DNA from: Sphingopyxis sp. GW247-27LB | GTDB taxonomy: Bacteria; Pseudomonadota; Alphaproteobacteria; Sphingomonadales; Sphingomonadaceae | Length of the DNA stretch: 64,000 nt | Reading direction: 5' to 3' | Assembly (NCBI RefSeq): GCF_002277025.1 | Contig: NZ_NIWD01000009.1 | Location: 675,744-739,743 of the forward strand | Part shown: piece by piece, positions 9,572 to 18,522 of the stretch | Layout of the letters: each line of letters starts with the position of its first letter | Numbering within the stretch: the first letter of the stretch is position 1 | The notes under the pieces: model-generated | Seen by the model: the letters and a program-made list of their open reading frames with translations, nothing else | The model's database searches: none | Told to the model about the DNA's origin: nothing | Program-made: the position numbers and the translations under genes

Positions 9572-11064
9572 CAGAAGCGCGGCAGGTCGGGAAAGGGCAA
9601 TTGTCCCTTGTGGACGTGCATGCGGCCGAGCTCGGCGCAGCGGTGCAGCTCGGGGAACATCTTGCCCGGATTGAGCAGCAGTTCGGGGTCGAACGCGCAT
9701 TTGACCCGCTGCTGCTGCGCGAGATCGGCCTTGCTGAACATCACCGGCATCAGATCGCGCTTTTCGACGCCGACGCCATGCTCGCCGGTCAGCACGCCGC
9801 CGACCTCGACGCAGAGCTTCAGGATGTCGGCGCCGAACGCCTCGGCCGCGTCGAGCTGGCCGGGCTGGTTGGCGTCGTAGAGGATCAGCGGGTGGAGATT
9901 GCCGTCGCCGGCGTGAAACACATTGATCACGCCCAGCCCGTGATGATCGGACAGCTCGCGCATCCGGGCGAGCACGTCGGGGAGGCGGCGGCGCGGGATG
10001 GTCCCGTCCATGCACAGATAATCGGGCGCGACGCGTCCGGCGGCGGGGAAGGCGGCCTTGCGCCCCGCCCAGAAGGCGGCGCGTTCGGCATCGTCGGTCG
10101 AACTGCGCACCGACACCGCGCCATTGGCGCGCGCGATGCCTTCGACCTCGCCGCGCAGGTGGCTGCATTCGGCGGCCGGGCCATCGAGCTCGACGATGAG
10201 CAGCGCCTCGACGTCGAGCGGATAGCCGACCTGGACGAAGGCCTCGGCGGCGTGCACCGCGGGGCGGTCCATCATTTCCATGCCCGCGGGGATGATTCCC
10301 GCCGCGATCACGTCGGCGACGCATTGTCCCGCGCCCTCGACCGAGGAAAAGCCGATCAGCAGCGCGCGTGCCGTCTCCGGCCGGGGGAGGAGGCGCACGG
10401 TCACCTCGGTGACCACGCCGAGCAGCCCTTCCGAGCCCACCACGACCCCGAGCAGGTCGAGACCCGCGGGCTCGAGCCCGCGGCCGCCGAGGCGGATCAC
10501 CTCGCCCTCGATCGTCACCAGCTCGACCCCCAGCACATTGTTGGTGGTCAGGCCGTATTTCAGGCAGTGCACCCCGCCCGAATTCTCGGCCACATTGCCG
10601 CCGATCGTGCAGGCGATCTGGCTGGAGGGGTCGGGGGCGTAATAGAAGCCCTCGTCCTCGACCGCACGGGTGATCGCGAGGTTGGTGACGCCGGGCTGTA
10701 CCACGGCGATCCGGTCGGCATAGTCGATGGCGAGGATGCGGTTGAAGCGCGCCATCCCCAGCAGCACGCCGTCGGCCAGCGGCAGCGCGCCGCCCGAGAG
10801 CGACGTGCCCGCGCCGCGCGGCACGACCTTCACCTTGTTGGCGTGGCACCAGGCGAGCACCGCCGCGACCTGTGCGGTGGTTTCGGGCAGCACGACCACC
10901 ATCGGAAGCTGGTGATAGGCGGTCAGCGCGTCGGTTTCATAGGGCCTCAGCCCATCGACATCGTCGATCACGCCTTCGCCCGACACGATCGCGCGCATCG
11001 CGGCGACGATCTCGTCGCGGCGCGCGAGCGTCCGCGCATCGGGTTCGGGCATGGTCAGCGACAT
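9571..11064 (-). CDS. glcD: glycolate oxidase subunit GlcD (FAD-linked)
   Basis: Catalytic flavoprotein subunit of 497 residues. The PCMH FAD domain (about 50-230) carries VVPRGAGTSLSGGALP and CTIGGNVAENSGGVHCLKYG. The C-terminal FAD-linked oxidase domain contains VFHAGDGNLHPLI and GGVLTGEHGVGVEKRD, both diagnostic for GlcD/D-lactate dehydrogenase-type enzymes. It starts 12 bp after the rhamnose dehydrogenase stop in the same operon. Substrate may be glycolate or D-lactate; glycolate is favoured because glcE and glcF follow. Confidence 0.9.
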   Translation of the reverse strand: MSLTMPEPDARTLARRDEIVAAMRAIVSGEGVIDDVDGLRPYETDALTAYHQLPMVVVLPETTAQVAAVLAWCHANKVKVVPRGAGTSLSGGALPLADGVLLGMARFNRILAIDYADRIAVVQPGVTNLAITRAVEDEGFYYAPDPSSQIACTIGGNVAENSGGVHCLKYGLTTNNVLGVELVTIEGEVIRLGGRGLEPAGLDLLGVVVGSEGLLGVVTEVTVRLLPRPETARALLIGFSSVEGAGQCVADVIAAGIIPAGMEMMDRPAVHAAEAFVQVGYPLDVEALLIVELDGPAAECSHLRGEVEGIARANGAVSVRSSTDDAERAAFWAGRKAAFPAAGRVAPDYLCMDGTIPRRRLPDVLARMRELSDHHGLGVINVFHAGDGNLHPLILYDANQPGQLDAAEAFGADILKLCVEVGGVLTGEHGVGVEKRDLMPVMFSKADLAQQQRVKCAFDPELLLNPGKMFPELHRCAELGRMHVHKGQLPFPDLPRF

Positions 11065-11076
11065 GGGCGCCCCCGC

Positions 11077-11841
11077 CTATTGCAGATTCACGAACGCGCC
11101 GCCGTCGACCAGCAGCGCCGCGCCGGTGACATAGGCCGCCATGTCGGATGCGAGGAAGACGATGGGCCCCGCCAGATCGTCGGCCTCGCCGAGCCGGCCG
11201 AGCGGAATGCGCGCGGTCATGCGGTCGCGCTTCGCCTGGTCGGCGAGGTCGTCCTTGTTGATCTCGGTCAGGATCGTGCCGGGCAGCACCGAATTGCAGC
11301 GGATGCCGTGCCGGCCGAGCGCGATCGCGGCCGACTGCATCAGCGAATGCACCCCCGCCTTGGTCGGCGTATAATGGGTCTGAAACTCGCCGCCGACCAG
11401 CGCCGAGATCGAGGAAACCGCGACGATCGCGCCGCCTTCACCCTGCGCGACCATCTGGTTGGCGGCTGCCTGCACCATATAATAGGCGCCGTGCAGATTG
11501 ACGCGGAAGGTGCGGTCGACCGTCTCCACCGGCATGTCGAGAAAGGCGTGGAACGGGCAGATGCCGGCGTTCGAGACCATGACGTCGACGCGGCCGAAGG
11601 CCTCCACCGCCCTGGCGACGAAGTCGGTCGCCGTCTCGGGCAGCGCGACGTCGCCTTTCACGGCGAGGCCCTTCTGTCCGAGCGCCTCGATCTCCGCGAT
11701 GCACGACGCGGCCTTGTCGTCGCTCGACGCATAGTTGATCGCGACGTTCGCGCCGTGCCGCGCGGCGCCGATCGCCGCCGCGCGGCCGATGCCGGTCGAG
11801 CCGCCGGTCACCAGCACGCTCTTGCCTTCGAGAAGCCTCAT
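11077..11841 (-). CDS. lra1: L-rhamnose 1-dehydrogenase (SDR)
   Basis: Oxidises L-rhamnose to L-rhamnono-lactone with NAD(P)+, the first step of the pathway. The 254-residue SDR has [12 protein letters not shown] at residues 12-23, [26 protein letters not shown], and HYTPTKAG with the catalytic Tyr and Lys. The blocks [23 protein letters not shown] and the C-terminal FVNLQ agree with what I remember of Azotobacter rhamnose dehydrogenase. Its ATG overlaps the lldD stop by 4 bp. It lies in a different transcription unit from the other four pathway genes. Confidence 0.9.
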   Translation of the reverse strand: MRLLEGKSVLVTGGSTGIGRAAAIGAARHGANVAINYASSDDKAASCIAEIEALGQKGLAVKGDVALPETATDFVARAVEAFGRVDVMVSNAGICPFHAFLDMPVETVDRTFRVNLHGAYYMVQAAANQMVAQGEGGAIVAVSSISALVGGEFQTHYTPTKAGVHSLMQSAAIALGRHGIRCNSVLPGTILTEINKDDLADQAKRDRMTARIPLGRLGEADDLAGPIVFLASDMAAYVTGAALLVDGGAFVNLQ

Positions 11842-12977
11842 CTCTCGTCCTCCGCGAGGATCGAGCGGTCGATCGCGTCGATCCGGTTGACTCCGGTGAG
11901 CGTCATCGCGACCACCATTTCCTTGGCGATCAGCTCGAAGAGCTTCGCGACGCCGGCCTCGCCCTCGGCGGCGAGGGCATAGATCCAGGCGCGGCCGAGC
12001 AGCACGCCCTTCGCGCCGAGCGCGAGCATGCGCACGACGTCGAGGCCGTTGCGCACGCCGCCGTCGGCGAGCACGGTCAGCCGGTCGCCGACGGCATCGG
12101 CGATCGCGGGCAGCGCGCGCGCGCTCGACCGCACGCCGTCGAGCTGGCGGCCGCCATGGTTCGAGACGACGATGCCGTCGGCGCCGATCGCCGCGGCCTC
12201 GCGCGCGTCCTCGGGATCGAGAATGCCCTTGATGATCAGCGGGCCGTCCCATTCGGCGCGAATCCAGTCGAGGTCGCGCCACTGGATCGACGGATCGAAG
12301 TTGGCGCCGAGCCAGCCCATATAGTCGTTGAGCCCGCTGTTGTTGCCGAGCACCGGCTTCAAGTTGCCGAGCGTGTGCGGGCGGCCGAGCAGGCCGACGT
12401 CGACCGCCCAGCGCGGGTGGGTCATCGCCTGGAGCACGCGGCGCAGCGGCGCATTCGGTCCCGACATGCCCGAATGGGCGTCGCGATAGCGCGCGCCCGG
12501 CACCGGCATGTCGACGGTGAACACCATCGCCTCGGCGCCATGCGCCTTGGCGGTGGCGATGAGGTCGCGCATGAAGGCGCGATCCTTGATCACATAGAGC
12601 TGGAACCAGAAGGGGTCGGCGACCCTCGCGACGTCCTCGATCGGGCAGATCGAGACCGTCGACAGGCAGAGCGGCACGCCCGCCGCCTTCGCCGCCCGCG
12701 CCGCCTGCAGCTCACCGCGCCGCGCGTACATGCCGCCGATCCCGACCGGGCCGAGCGCGACCGGAAGCGCGACCTTGCGGCCGAACAGGGTCGTGCCGAG
12801 GTCGATCGACGCGACATCCTTGAGCACGCGCTGGCGCAGTTCGATCTTCGCGAGATCGCTGACATTACGGCGCAACGTCTCTTCGGCATAGGCGCCGCCG
12901 TCGGCATAATCGAAGAGGAAGCGCGGCAGCTTGCGCCGCGCCGCCTCGCGAAAATCAGTGGCGGATGAAATAATCAT
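11838..12977 (-). CDS. lldD: L-lactate dehydrogenase (quinone), FMN-dependent
   Basis: Oxidises L-lactate to pyruvate at the inner membrane. The 379-residue protein follows LldD of E. coli almost block by block: [86 protein letters not shown] (catalytic His) and [20 protein letters not shown]. Placing it in the rhamnose locus makes sense because LRA6 yields L-lactate. The start codon sits inside an AT-rich inverted repeat and has no obvious ribosome binding site. Confidence 0.93.
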   Translation of the reverse strand: MIISSATDFREAARRKLPRFLFDYADGGAYAEETLRRNVSDLAKIELRQRVLKDVASIDLGTTLFGRKVALPVALGPVGIGGMYARRGELQAARAAKAAGVPLCLSTVSICPIEDVARVADPFWFQLYVIKDRAFMRDLIATAKAHGAEAMVFTVDMPVPGARYRDAHSGMSGPNAPLRRVLQAMTHPRWAVDVGLLGRPHTLGNLKPVLGNNSGLNDYMGWLGANFDPSIQWRDLDWIRAEWDGPLIIKGILDPEDAREAAAIGADGIVVSNHGGRQLDGVRSSARALPAIADAVGDRLTVLADGGVRNGLDVVRMLALGAKGVLLGRAWIYALAAEGEAGVAKLFELIAKEMVVAMTLTGVNRIDAIDRSILAEDER

Positions 12978-12983
12978 ATTATT
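12969..12983. promoter_or_regulatory. inverted repeat AATAAT-N3-ATTATT over the lldD start
   Basis: Perfect 6-bp arms AATAAT and ATTATT separated by the three bases of the lldD start codon. It belongs to the same AT-rich family as the sites at 7126, 23475 and 27141. A protein bound here would block translation start or promoter escape. The lack of a purine-rich Shine-Dalgarno upstream is unusual. Confidence 0.4.
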
Positions 12984-13018
12984 GCCGTGACGCGCCCCGG
13001 TCCCGCCGTCAAGAGGCG

Positions 13019-13076
13019 TGTGATCCGATGCGCGCCTTCAATAGGAGTGTGATCCGATGCGCGCCTTCAATAGGAG
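13019..13076. repeat. 29-bp perfect tandem duplication at the isomerase stop
   Basis: A 29-bp unit starting TGTGATCCGATG and ending CAATAGGAG occurs twice, at 13019-13047 and 13048-13076, with no mismatch. The second copy contains the last codons and stop of the isomerase gene, so the duplication copied the gene's 3' end into the downstream gap. Perfect identity suggests a recent slippage event. Confidence 0.9.
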
Positions 13077-14047
13077 GTGAACAGCGCCTCGCGCGCGAGC
13101 TTGAGCGCGGTGACGGCGTCGTGCGCGTCCTGTGCCTTCTGCATCGCGTCGAAATCGAGCTTGTCGAGCGCGCGCTCGATGCCCTTGAGGAAGCCGATCG
13201 CCGAATTGGCGACCGCGACCGAATCCTCGCGGAACGGGAACTGGTCGAGCTGCCAGACGCCTTCCCACTTGTTCTTGCGGAGCGTGTAGAAGAATTCGAA
13301 CAGCTCGATTGGGTGGACCGAACCGGCGATCAGGTCGTCGTCCCAGCTGCGGAAATTGTCGTTCACGTCCATGCCGAAGAGGCGGCCGTGGTCGATCGCG
13401 AGCTGCGCGGCGTCGGCCGGGCTCTCGCCGCCGTAGAGCGAGTGGCCGAAGTCGAGCAGGATGCCGACGTTGGGAACGCCCATCTTCTCGATGCCGAGCA
13501 GGGTGCGCGCGACGCTGTCGTAGCTCATGTGCACGCGCGGCTCGCGCGGCTTATACTCGATCACGAAGTTGAGGTCGGGATTCTGCCCCGCGAGCTCGGC
13601 GATGCCCTCGATCGAATGCTGCCACAATTTCTTGTGGTCGACCTGGAAGGGATAGTCCCAGCCGTCTTGGCCCGGCCACAGCTTGACGTAGCTGGCGTTG
13701 AAGCGGCGCACGACGTTCGCCGCGTCGTTGACCATCTCGTTCGCGAGCCGGCGGACGCCGGGATCGGGATTGGTGAACGCGCCCTTCGCGAACTGGCGCG
13801 TGTAGATTTCGGGGGTGATGCCGATGACCGAGAGATTATTGCGCTTCAGCGCCTCCTCGACCTTCTCGAACGACGTTTCGCCGCCGGGGAAGGGATAATT
13901 GATGTCGACGACCGACAGATCGTCGACCTGCCCGGCGAGGTCGATCATCTCGATCAGCGAGCGCGGGGGGCCGTAGCCGTCGGTCGCGTAGCGATCGACA
14001 TAGGTCGCGAAGTGCCAGATGCCAGCGCCGTATTTCTGCTTGCTCAC
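13067..14047 (-). CDS. xylose-isomerase-like TIM-barrel sugar isomerase, candidate D-apiose isomerase
   Basis: Sugar isomerase/epimerase of the AP-endonuclease-2 TIM-barrel family, 326 residues, cytoplasmic. Metal-site candidates are the Glu in [15 protein letters not shown], the Asp and His in [13 protein letters not shown], and the Asp pair in GMDVNDN. It has a GTG start at 14047 with AGGAGAA 7 bp upstream. It lies 26 bp after a DeoR-type gene and opposite a split transketolase and FGGY kinase. That combination, plus a nearby apiosidase, fits D-apiose to D-apulose isomerisation. L-rhamnose isomerase is less likely because rhamnose is handled oxidatively here. The family call is firm and the substrate is inference. 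Confidence 0.75.
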   Translation of the reverse strand: MSKQKYGAGIWHFATYVDRYATDGYGPPRSLIEMIDLAGQVDDLSVVDINYPFPGGETSFEKVEEALKRNNLSVIGITPEIYTRQFAKGAFTNPDPGVRRLANEMVNDAANVVRRFNASYVKLWPGQDGWDYPFQVDHKKLWQHSIEGIAELAGQNPDLNFVIEYKPREPRVHMSYDSVARTLLGIEKMGVPNVGILLDFGHSLYGGESPADAAQLAIDHGRLFGMDVNDNFRSWDDDLIAGSVHPIELFEFFYTLRKNKWEGVWQLDQFPFREDSVAVANSAIGFLKGIERALDKLDFDAMQKAQDAHDAVTALKLAREALFTSY

Positions 14048-14073
14048 GGTAATTCTCCTGGGAGGAAAAGGCT

Positions 14074-14847
14074 TCAGGCGACGATCACCTCGACGCCGGC
14101 GGCTTCGATGGCGGCGCGATCCTCGGGCCGGATGCCGTCGTCGGTGATCAGGACGTGGACGAGGTCGAGGCCCCCGAGCGACGAGAAGGAGCGCGCGCCG
14201 ATCTTGCTCGAATCGGCGACCAGATAGACGCGTTCGGCCGCCTCGATCATCGCGCGCTTGACCGCGATGTCGGACAGCGCCGGATAGGTCAGTCCCGCCT
14301 CCAGATCGAGCGCGGCGGTGGCGAGGAACAGCTTCTGGGCGAACAGTCCCTTGAAATAGTCGGCCGAGCGCTCGCCGCTCAGCGACAGGGTCGGCGCCTT
14401 GAAATGCCCGCCGCTCATATGCACCTCGAACCCCGCCTCGGCGCCGAGCATCAGCGCGATGTTGAGCGCGTTGGTGATGACGGTCATGTCGCGGCGATGG
14501 AGGAGATTGGCCGCGACCTCGGTCGTGGTCGACCCCGAATCGAGCACGATCGTCTCGCCGTCGCCGATGAGTTGCGCGGCGGCGCGCCCGATGCGCTGCT
14601 TGGCGTCCATGTTCTCCCGGTGCTGGAGCGCCATTTCGCGCACCTGCTGCGGCACCGACTTCAGGAAGGCGCCGCCATGCTCGCGCGCGATATGGCCTTC
14701 GGCCTCGAGCTTCTCGAGATCCTGGCGGATCGTCACTTCGGACACGCCGAACGCGTCGGCCAGCGTGCGGACGCGCGCGCTGCCTTCCTCCTGGAGCCAG
14801 TCGAGCACTTTTCGGCGGCGTGTTTCGGCGAGAAGGCGGGTTTTCAT
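14074..14847 (-). CDS. DeoR-family transcriptional regulator
   Basis: DNA-binding regulator of sugar catabolism, 257 residues. The N-terminal helix-turn-helix reads [11 protein letters not shown] then [19 protein letters not shown]. The DeoRC sensor domain contains [15 protein letters not shown], a sugar-phosphate binding signature. The ATG at 14847 gives the family's usual length; an upstream extension would add an unrelated 60-residue leader. It precedes the isomerase gene by 26 bp and is divergent from the transketolase-kinase operon, so it probably represses both and responds to a phosphorylated intermediate such as apulose 4-phosphate. Confidence 0.9.
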   Translation of the reverse strand: MKTRLLAETRRRKVLDWLQEEGSARVRTLADAFGVSEVTIRQDLEKLEAEGHIAREHGGAFLKSVPQQVREMALQHRENMDAKQRIGRAAAQLIGDGETIVLDSGSTTTEVAANLLHRRDMTVITNALNIALMLGAEAGFEVHMSGGHFKAPTLSLSGERSADYFKGLFAQKLFLATAALDLEAGLTYPALSDIAVKRAMIEAAERVYLVADSSKIGARSFSSLGGLDLVHVLITDDGIRPEDRAAIEAAGVEVIVA

Positions 14848-15010
14848 TTGGGCGAGCTCATTCGATCGGAGGCCGGGAAAGGACCGGCAAACAGGGTCGC
14901 CTTCGTTGTACAATCGCGCGACGAGCCGTTGGCAAGATTTTTCAATGCACGTCCTCTTCCCCGGTGCCGCGCCTTGGACAGGGCGGTCGTCGTATGATGG
15001 GTATCGCGGA

Positions 15011-15091
15011 CTTTCGTATTTTGTCAATTTTTATAGGGGATTTTATTGAAACGAAAAAAATCGAAAGCAAATTTCTTGCGAACATCGAAAG
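15011..15091. promoter_or_regulatory. candidate DeoR operator cluster in the divergent promoter region
   Basis: The AT-rich gap between the DeoR gene and the transketolase gene holds CTTTCG at 15011-15016, GAAACGAAA at 15048-15056, and two direct copies of TCGAAAG at 15061-15067 and 15085-15091 (24-bp spacing). TTTCG/CGAAA half-sites are typical of DeoR-family operators. Confidence 0.5.
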
Positions 15092-15121
15092 GCTGAGCTA
15101 ATTGCGGGGGTGAGAGAGAGG

Positions 15122-16009
15122 ATGATGGGCAATCCGGATATGGTAGATGTGGCCGCTTCGGCGGATCGGCGCGATTCGCTGGCCGCGCGGGCGGAATTCG
15201 TCCGTGAGCGGGCCAATTGGATGCGCCGCCGGCTGTTGAAGATGATCGTCGATGCGGGTCAGGGGCATCCTGGCGGTGACCTTTCGTCCGCAGATATAGT
15301 GGCTTGCCTCTATTTCGATATTCTTCGGATCGACCCGAAGGTCCCGGCCGCTCCGGGCCGCGATCGCTTCGTGCTGAGCAAGGGGCATTGCACCGGGGTG
15401 CTCTACACCGCGCTCGCCGGCCGGGGCTTCTTTCCGGAGGCCGAACTCGACACCTATCTGAAGCCCGAGTCGCGCCTCAACGGGCATCCCAACCGCACCT
15501 ATCTGCCCGGCATCGAAACCAACACCGGGCCGCTCGGTCATGGCCTGCCGGTCGGCGTGGGCGTCGCGGTGGCGGGCCAGATCGACGAGGCCGGCTATCG
15601 CGTGTTCGTGCTCACCGGCGACGGCGAGCTGCAGGAAGGCAGCATGTGGGAGGCGGCGATGTTCGCCGGCCACCGCGGCCTCGGCAACCTCACCGTCATC
15701 GTCGACCGCAACCGCCTGCAGCAGGGCGCGCGCACCGAAGAGACCAATGCGCTCGAACCGCTCGCCGACAAGTGGCGCGCGTTCGGCTGGGACGTGGTCG
15801 AGGTCGACGGGCACGACCATGCGGCGCTGCTCGCCGCCTTCGACGATGCCGCCGCGGCGCGCGCCAGGCCGCGCGTCATCATCGCCAACACCTTCAAGGG
15901 CCAGGGCGTCAGCTTCATGCGCGACCAGGCGGGCTGGCACCATGGCGTGCCCAATGCGGAGCAATATGCGCAGGCCATGGCCGAACTCGAAGCGGAGATG
16001 AGCCGATGA
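15122..16009 (+). CDS. aptA: transketolase-like N-terminal subunit, candidate apulose-4-phosphate transketolase A
   Basis: Thiamine-diphosphate-binding half of a split transketolase, about 295 residues. It shows GQGHPGGDLS near residue 45, LSKGHCTG with a conserved His, and the TPP motif GDGELQEGSMWEAAMFAG. The pyrimidine-binding half is the next gene, which overlaps by 4 bp. In the D-apiose pathway such a pair converts apulose 4-phosphate plus glyceraldehyde 3-phosphate to dihydroxyacetone phosphate and xylulose 5-phosphate. The start is uncertain: GTG 15110, ATG 15122 or ATG 15125 all lie around GAGAGAGG. A split housekeeping-type transketolase or another keto-sugar route is the alternative. 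Confidence 0.8.
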   Translation: MMGNPDMVDVAASADRRDSLAARAEFVRERANWMRRRLLKMIVDAGQGHPGGDLSSADIVACLYFDILRIDPKVPAAPGRDRFVLSKGHCTGVLYTALAGRGFFPEAELDTYLKPESRLNGHPNRTYLPGIETNTGPLGHGLPVGVGVAVAGQIDEAGYRVFVLTGDGELQEGSMWEAAMFAGHRGLGNLTVIVDRNRLQQGARTEETNALEPLADKWRAFGWDVVEVDGHDHAALLAAFDDAAAARARPRVIIANTFKGQGVSFMRDQAGWHHGVPNAEQYAQAMAELEAEMSR

Positions 16010-16968
16010 GCGCCGCTGCTCCTGCCGCCGCGGGCACCTTCGATTGTCGCGATGCCTATGTCCGCGCGGTCGAGGAGCTCGCCGAGGGCGACGACCGCAT
16101 CGTCGCGGTCGTCAACGACTCGGTCGGCTCATCGAAGCTCGGCAAGTTCCGCGACCGTTTCCCGGCGCGGCTGATCAACGTCGGCATCGCCGAGCAGAAT
16201 ATGGTCGGTGTCGGCGCCGGCCTCGCGAACGGCGGCAAGATCCCGTTCGTCAGCGCCGCGTCCTGTTTCCTCTCCGCGCGCGCGCTCGAGCAGATCAAGG
16301 CGGATTGCGCCTACAGCCAGCAGAACGTCAAGCTGTGCGGCATCTCGTCGGGGGTCGCCTATGGCGAGCTGGGCGCGACGCATCACAGCATCGAGGACAT
16401 CGCCTGGCTGCGCGCGATCGACAAGCTGACGGTCATCGTCCCCGCCGACCCTTGGGAAACCGCGGCGGCGGTCAAGGCGGCGGCCGGGCACGACGGGCCG
16501 GTCTATATCCGCATCAGCCGCATGCCCGTGCCAGCGCTGCCGCGCCCCGAGGGCGCAACCTTCGCGATCGGCAAGGCCGAGACGCTGCGCGACGGCGGCG
16601 ATGTCGCGATCATCGCGAACGGCACGCTGGTGCACCGCGCGCTCGACGCCGCGGCGGCGCTGGCGGCCGAGGGGATCGCGGCGCGCGTGATCAACATGGC
16701 GAGCGTTTCGCCGATCGACGCCGAGGCGATCGCCGCCGCCGCGGCGACGGGCGCGATCGTCACCGCCGAGGAAGGGCTCGCCGCCGGCGGCCTGGGCGGC
16801 GCGGTCGCCGAATATTGCGCCGAACATCATCCGGTGCGCGTGAAGCGGCTCGGCTTCCCCGGTTTCCTGCCGACGGGCTCGCCGAGCTGGCTGATGGAAC
16901 GCTACGGCCTGACCGCGGAGGGCATCGCCGCCGCCGCGCGCGATCTGGTTACGGCGAAAAGCCTATGA
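16006..16968 (+). CDS. aptB: transketolase-like C-terminal subunit, candidate apulose-4-phosphate transketolase B
   Basis: Pyrimidine-binding plus C-terminal half of the split transketolase, 320 residues. The TPP-activating Glu lies in INVGIAEQNMVGVGAGLA near residue 65. Further blocks are SGVAYGELGATHHSIEDIA, PVYIRISRMP and a C-terminal Rossmann-like domain with TAEEGLAAGGLGGAVAE. The ATG overlaps the first subunit's stop (ATGA), and its own stop overlaps the kinase start in the same way, so the three proteins are translationally coupled. It should assemble with AptA into a heterotetramer. Confidence 0.8.
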   Translation: MSAAAPAAAGTFDCRDAYVRAVEELAEGDDRIVAVVNDSVGSSKLGKFRDRFPARLINVGIAEQNMVGVGAGLANGGKIPFVSAASCFLSARALEQIKADCAYSQQNVKLCGISSGVAYGELGATHHSIEDIAWLRAIDKLTVIVPADPWETAAAVKAAAGHDGPVYIRISRMPVPALPRPEGATFAIGKAETLRDGGDVAIIANGTLVHRALDAAAALAAEGIAARVINMASVSPIDAEAIAAAAATGAIVTAEEGLAAGGLGGAVAEYCAEHHPVRVKRLGFPGFLPTGSPSWLMERYGLTAEGIAAAARDLVTAKSL

Positions 16969-18449
16969 CCGAGCGGCTCGTCCTCGCGATCGATCAGGGC
17001 ACGACCAACACCAAGGCGCTGCTGGTGGCGCCCGACGGTTCGGTGCGCCTGTCGCGGTCGCGGGCGATGAGTCTCGATTATCCGCAGCCGGGCTGGGTCG
17101 AGCAATCGGCGTCGGACATCTGGGAAACCGTGGCCGGGCTGATCGCCGAGGTCGCCGCGGCCGCCGGCCCCGCCGATATCGCCGCGGTCGCGATTTCCAA
17201 CCAGCGCGAGACGATCGTCGTCTGGGATGCCGCGACGGGCCACCCGATCGGCCCCGCGATCATCTGGCAATGCCGGCGTTCGGCCGACCGCTGCAACGCC
17301 CTGCGCGCCGCCGGCCACGAAGCCGAGATCGCGGCGCGTTCGGGTCTCGGGCTCGACCCGCTCTTTCCGGCCGCCAAGATCGCGTGGCTGCTCGACGAAA
17401 CTCCCGGAGCGCGCGCGCGCGCCGAGCGCGGCGAGCTCAAGTGCGGCACGATCGACAGCTGGCTGCTCTGGAACCTGACCGCCGGCGGCGTGCATGCGAC
17501 CGACCATGGCAATGCATCGCGGACGCAGCTCTTCAATCTCGACACCCTGTCCTGGGACGCCGATCTCGCGCGCCTGTTCGACGTGCCCCTTTCGCTCTTG
17601 CCGGCGGTCATGCCCTCCGACAGCCGCTTCGGCGCCGTCGCGCATGGCGTGACCGCGCTCCGCGACCATACGCCGATCCACGCGATGATCGGCGACAGCC
17701 ATGCCGCCCTCTTCGCCCATGCGGCGAGCGGCGCGCGTCTCAAGGTCACGATCGGCACCGGCAGCTCGCTGATGACCGCCACCGACGGGCGCGTGCGCTC
17801 GTCGCACGGCCTGTCGAGCACGATCGCCTGGAGCCAGGGCGACGCGGTGCAGCATGCGCTCGAAGGGAATATCTCGGTGTCCGGTCAGGCCGCGGCCTTC
17901 GCCGCGACGCTGCTCGGCCTCCCCGACGAAGAGGCGCTGACCAGCCTCGCGGCGAGCGTCGACGACAGCGACGGGGTGGTGTTCGTTCCCGCGCTGGCGG
18001 GGCTTGGGGCGCCGCACTGGTGCAGCGACGCGCGGGGCGCGATCACGGGCCTGTCGCTGAGCAGCGGCCGCGCGCACGTCGCGCGCGCGACGCTCGAGGC
18101 GATCGCGCTGCAGATCGGCGATGTCGTCGCCGCGCTCGACGCCGATCTCGGCGCCAGGCTGCCCGAGCTGTCGGTCGACGGCGGCGCCACCCGCAACGCC
18201 TTGCTGATGCAGCTGCTCGCCGATCTGCTCGATCGCGAGATCGTGCGGCCCGCCATCGCCGAGGCGAGCGCGCTGGGTGCCGCGCGGCTGGCGGGCGAAG
18301 CGCTGGGCCTCGCGGCGGCGGGGAGCCATTCGGTTCAAGCGGAGCGTTTCGCCCCGGCCATGGCGGCCGAGCGGCGCGCACGCGTGGTGCGCCGCTGGCG
18401 CGACGCGGTGGCGAGCGCCGTGCGCGACGCCGCGCAAGGAGGGACGTGA
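16965..18449 (+). CDS. FGGY-family sugar kinase, candidate D-apulose kinase
   Basis: Carbohydrate kinase of 494 residues, close to glycerol kinase in layout. It has the N-terminal phosphate loop LAIDQGTTNTKALLV and the conserved SNQRETIVVWD. MIGDSHAALFAH holds the likely catalytic Asp, and TIGTGSSLMT and SVDGGATRN complete the ATPase core. In context it would phosphorylate the ketose made by the isomerase, before cleavage by the coupled transketolase. Plain glycerol kinase is possible by sequence, but the operon of isomerase regulator, transketolase and kinase argues for a ketose such as apulose. Confidence 0.8.
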   Translation: MTERLVLAIDQGTTNTKALLVAPDGSVRLSRSRAMSLDYPQPGWVEQSASDIWETVAGLIAEVAAAAGPADIAAVAISNQRETIVVWDAATGHPIGPAIIWQCRRSADRCNALRAAGHEAEIAARSGLGLDPLFPAAKIAWLLDETPGARARAERGELKCGTIDSWLLWNLTAGGVHATDHGNASRTQLFNLDTLSWDADLARLFDVPLSLLPAVMPSDSRFGAVAHGVTALRDHTPIHAMIGDSHAALFAHAASGARLKVTIGTGSSLMTATDGRVRSSHGLSSTIAWSQGDAVQHALEGNISVSGQAAAFAATLLGLPDEEALTSLAASVDDSDGVVFVPALAGLGAPHWCSDARGAITGLSLSSGRAHVARATLEAIALQIGDVVAALDADLGARLPELSVDGGATRNALLMQLLADLLDREIVRPAIAEASALGAARLAGEALGLAAAGSHSVQAERFAPAMAAERRARVVRRWRDAVASAVRDAAQGGT

Positions 18450-18480
18450 CGATACGGCGGGGCCGTAGCGCGAAACGTGC

Positions 18481-18497
18481 GGCGTCCGGTGGACGCC
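18481..18497. promoter_or_regulatory. short perfect hairpin between kinase and TonB receptor
   Basis: GGCGTCC-GGT-GGACGCC forms a 7-bp stem with a 3-nt loop, followed by six A residues, 25 bp before the receptor start. It has no T run, so it may be an mRNA-processing or stability hairpin rather than a terminator. Confidence 0.3.
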
Positions 18498-18522
18498 AAA
18501 AAACATGGGAAGGGAGTGGACA

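Noticed and set aside
9601..11982. Plus-strand open frame across glcD and the rhamnose dehydrogenase
   Set aside because: It runs antisense to two clearly recognised enzymes and ignores their boundaries.
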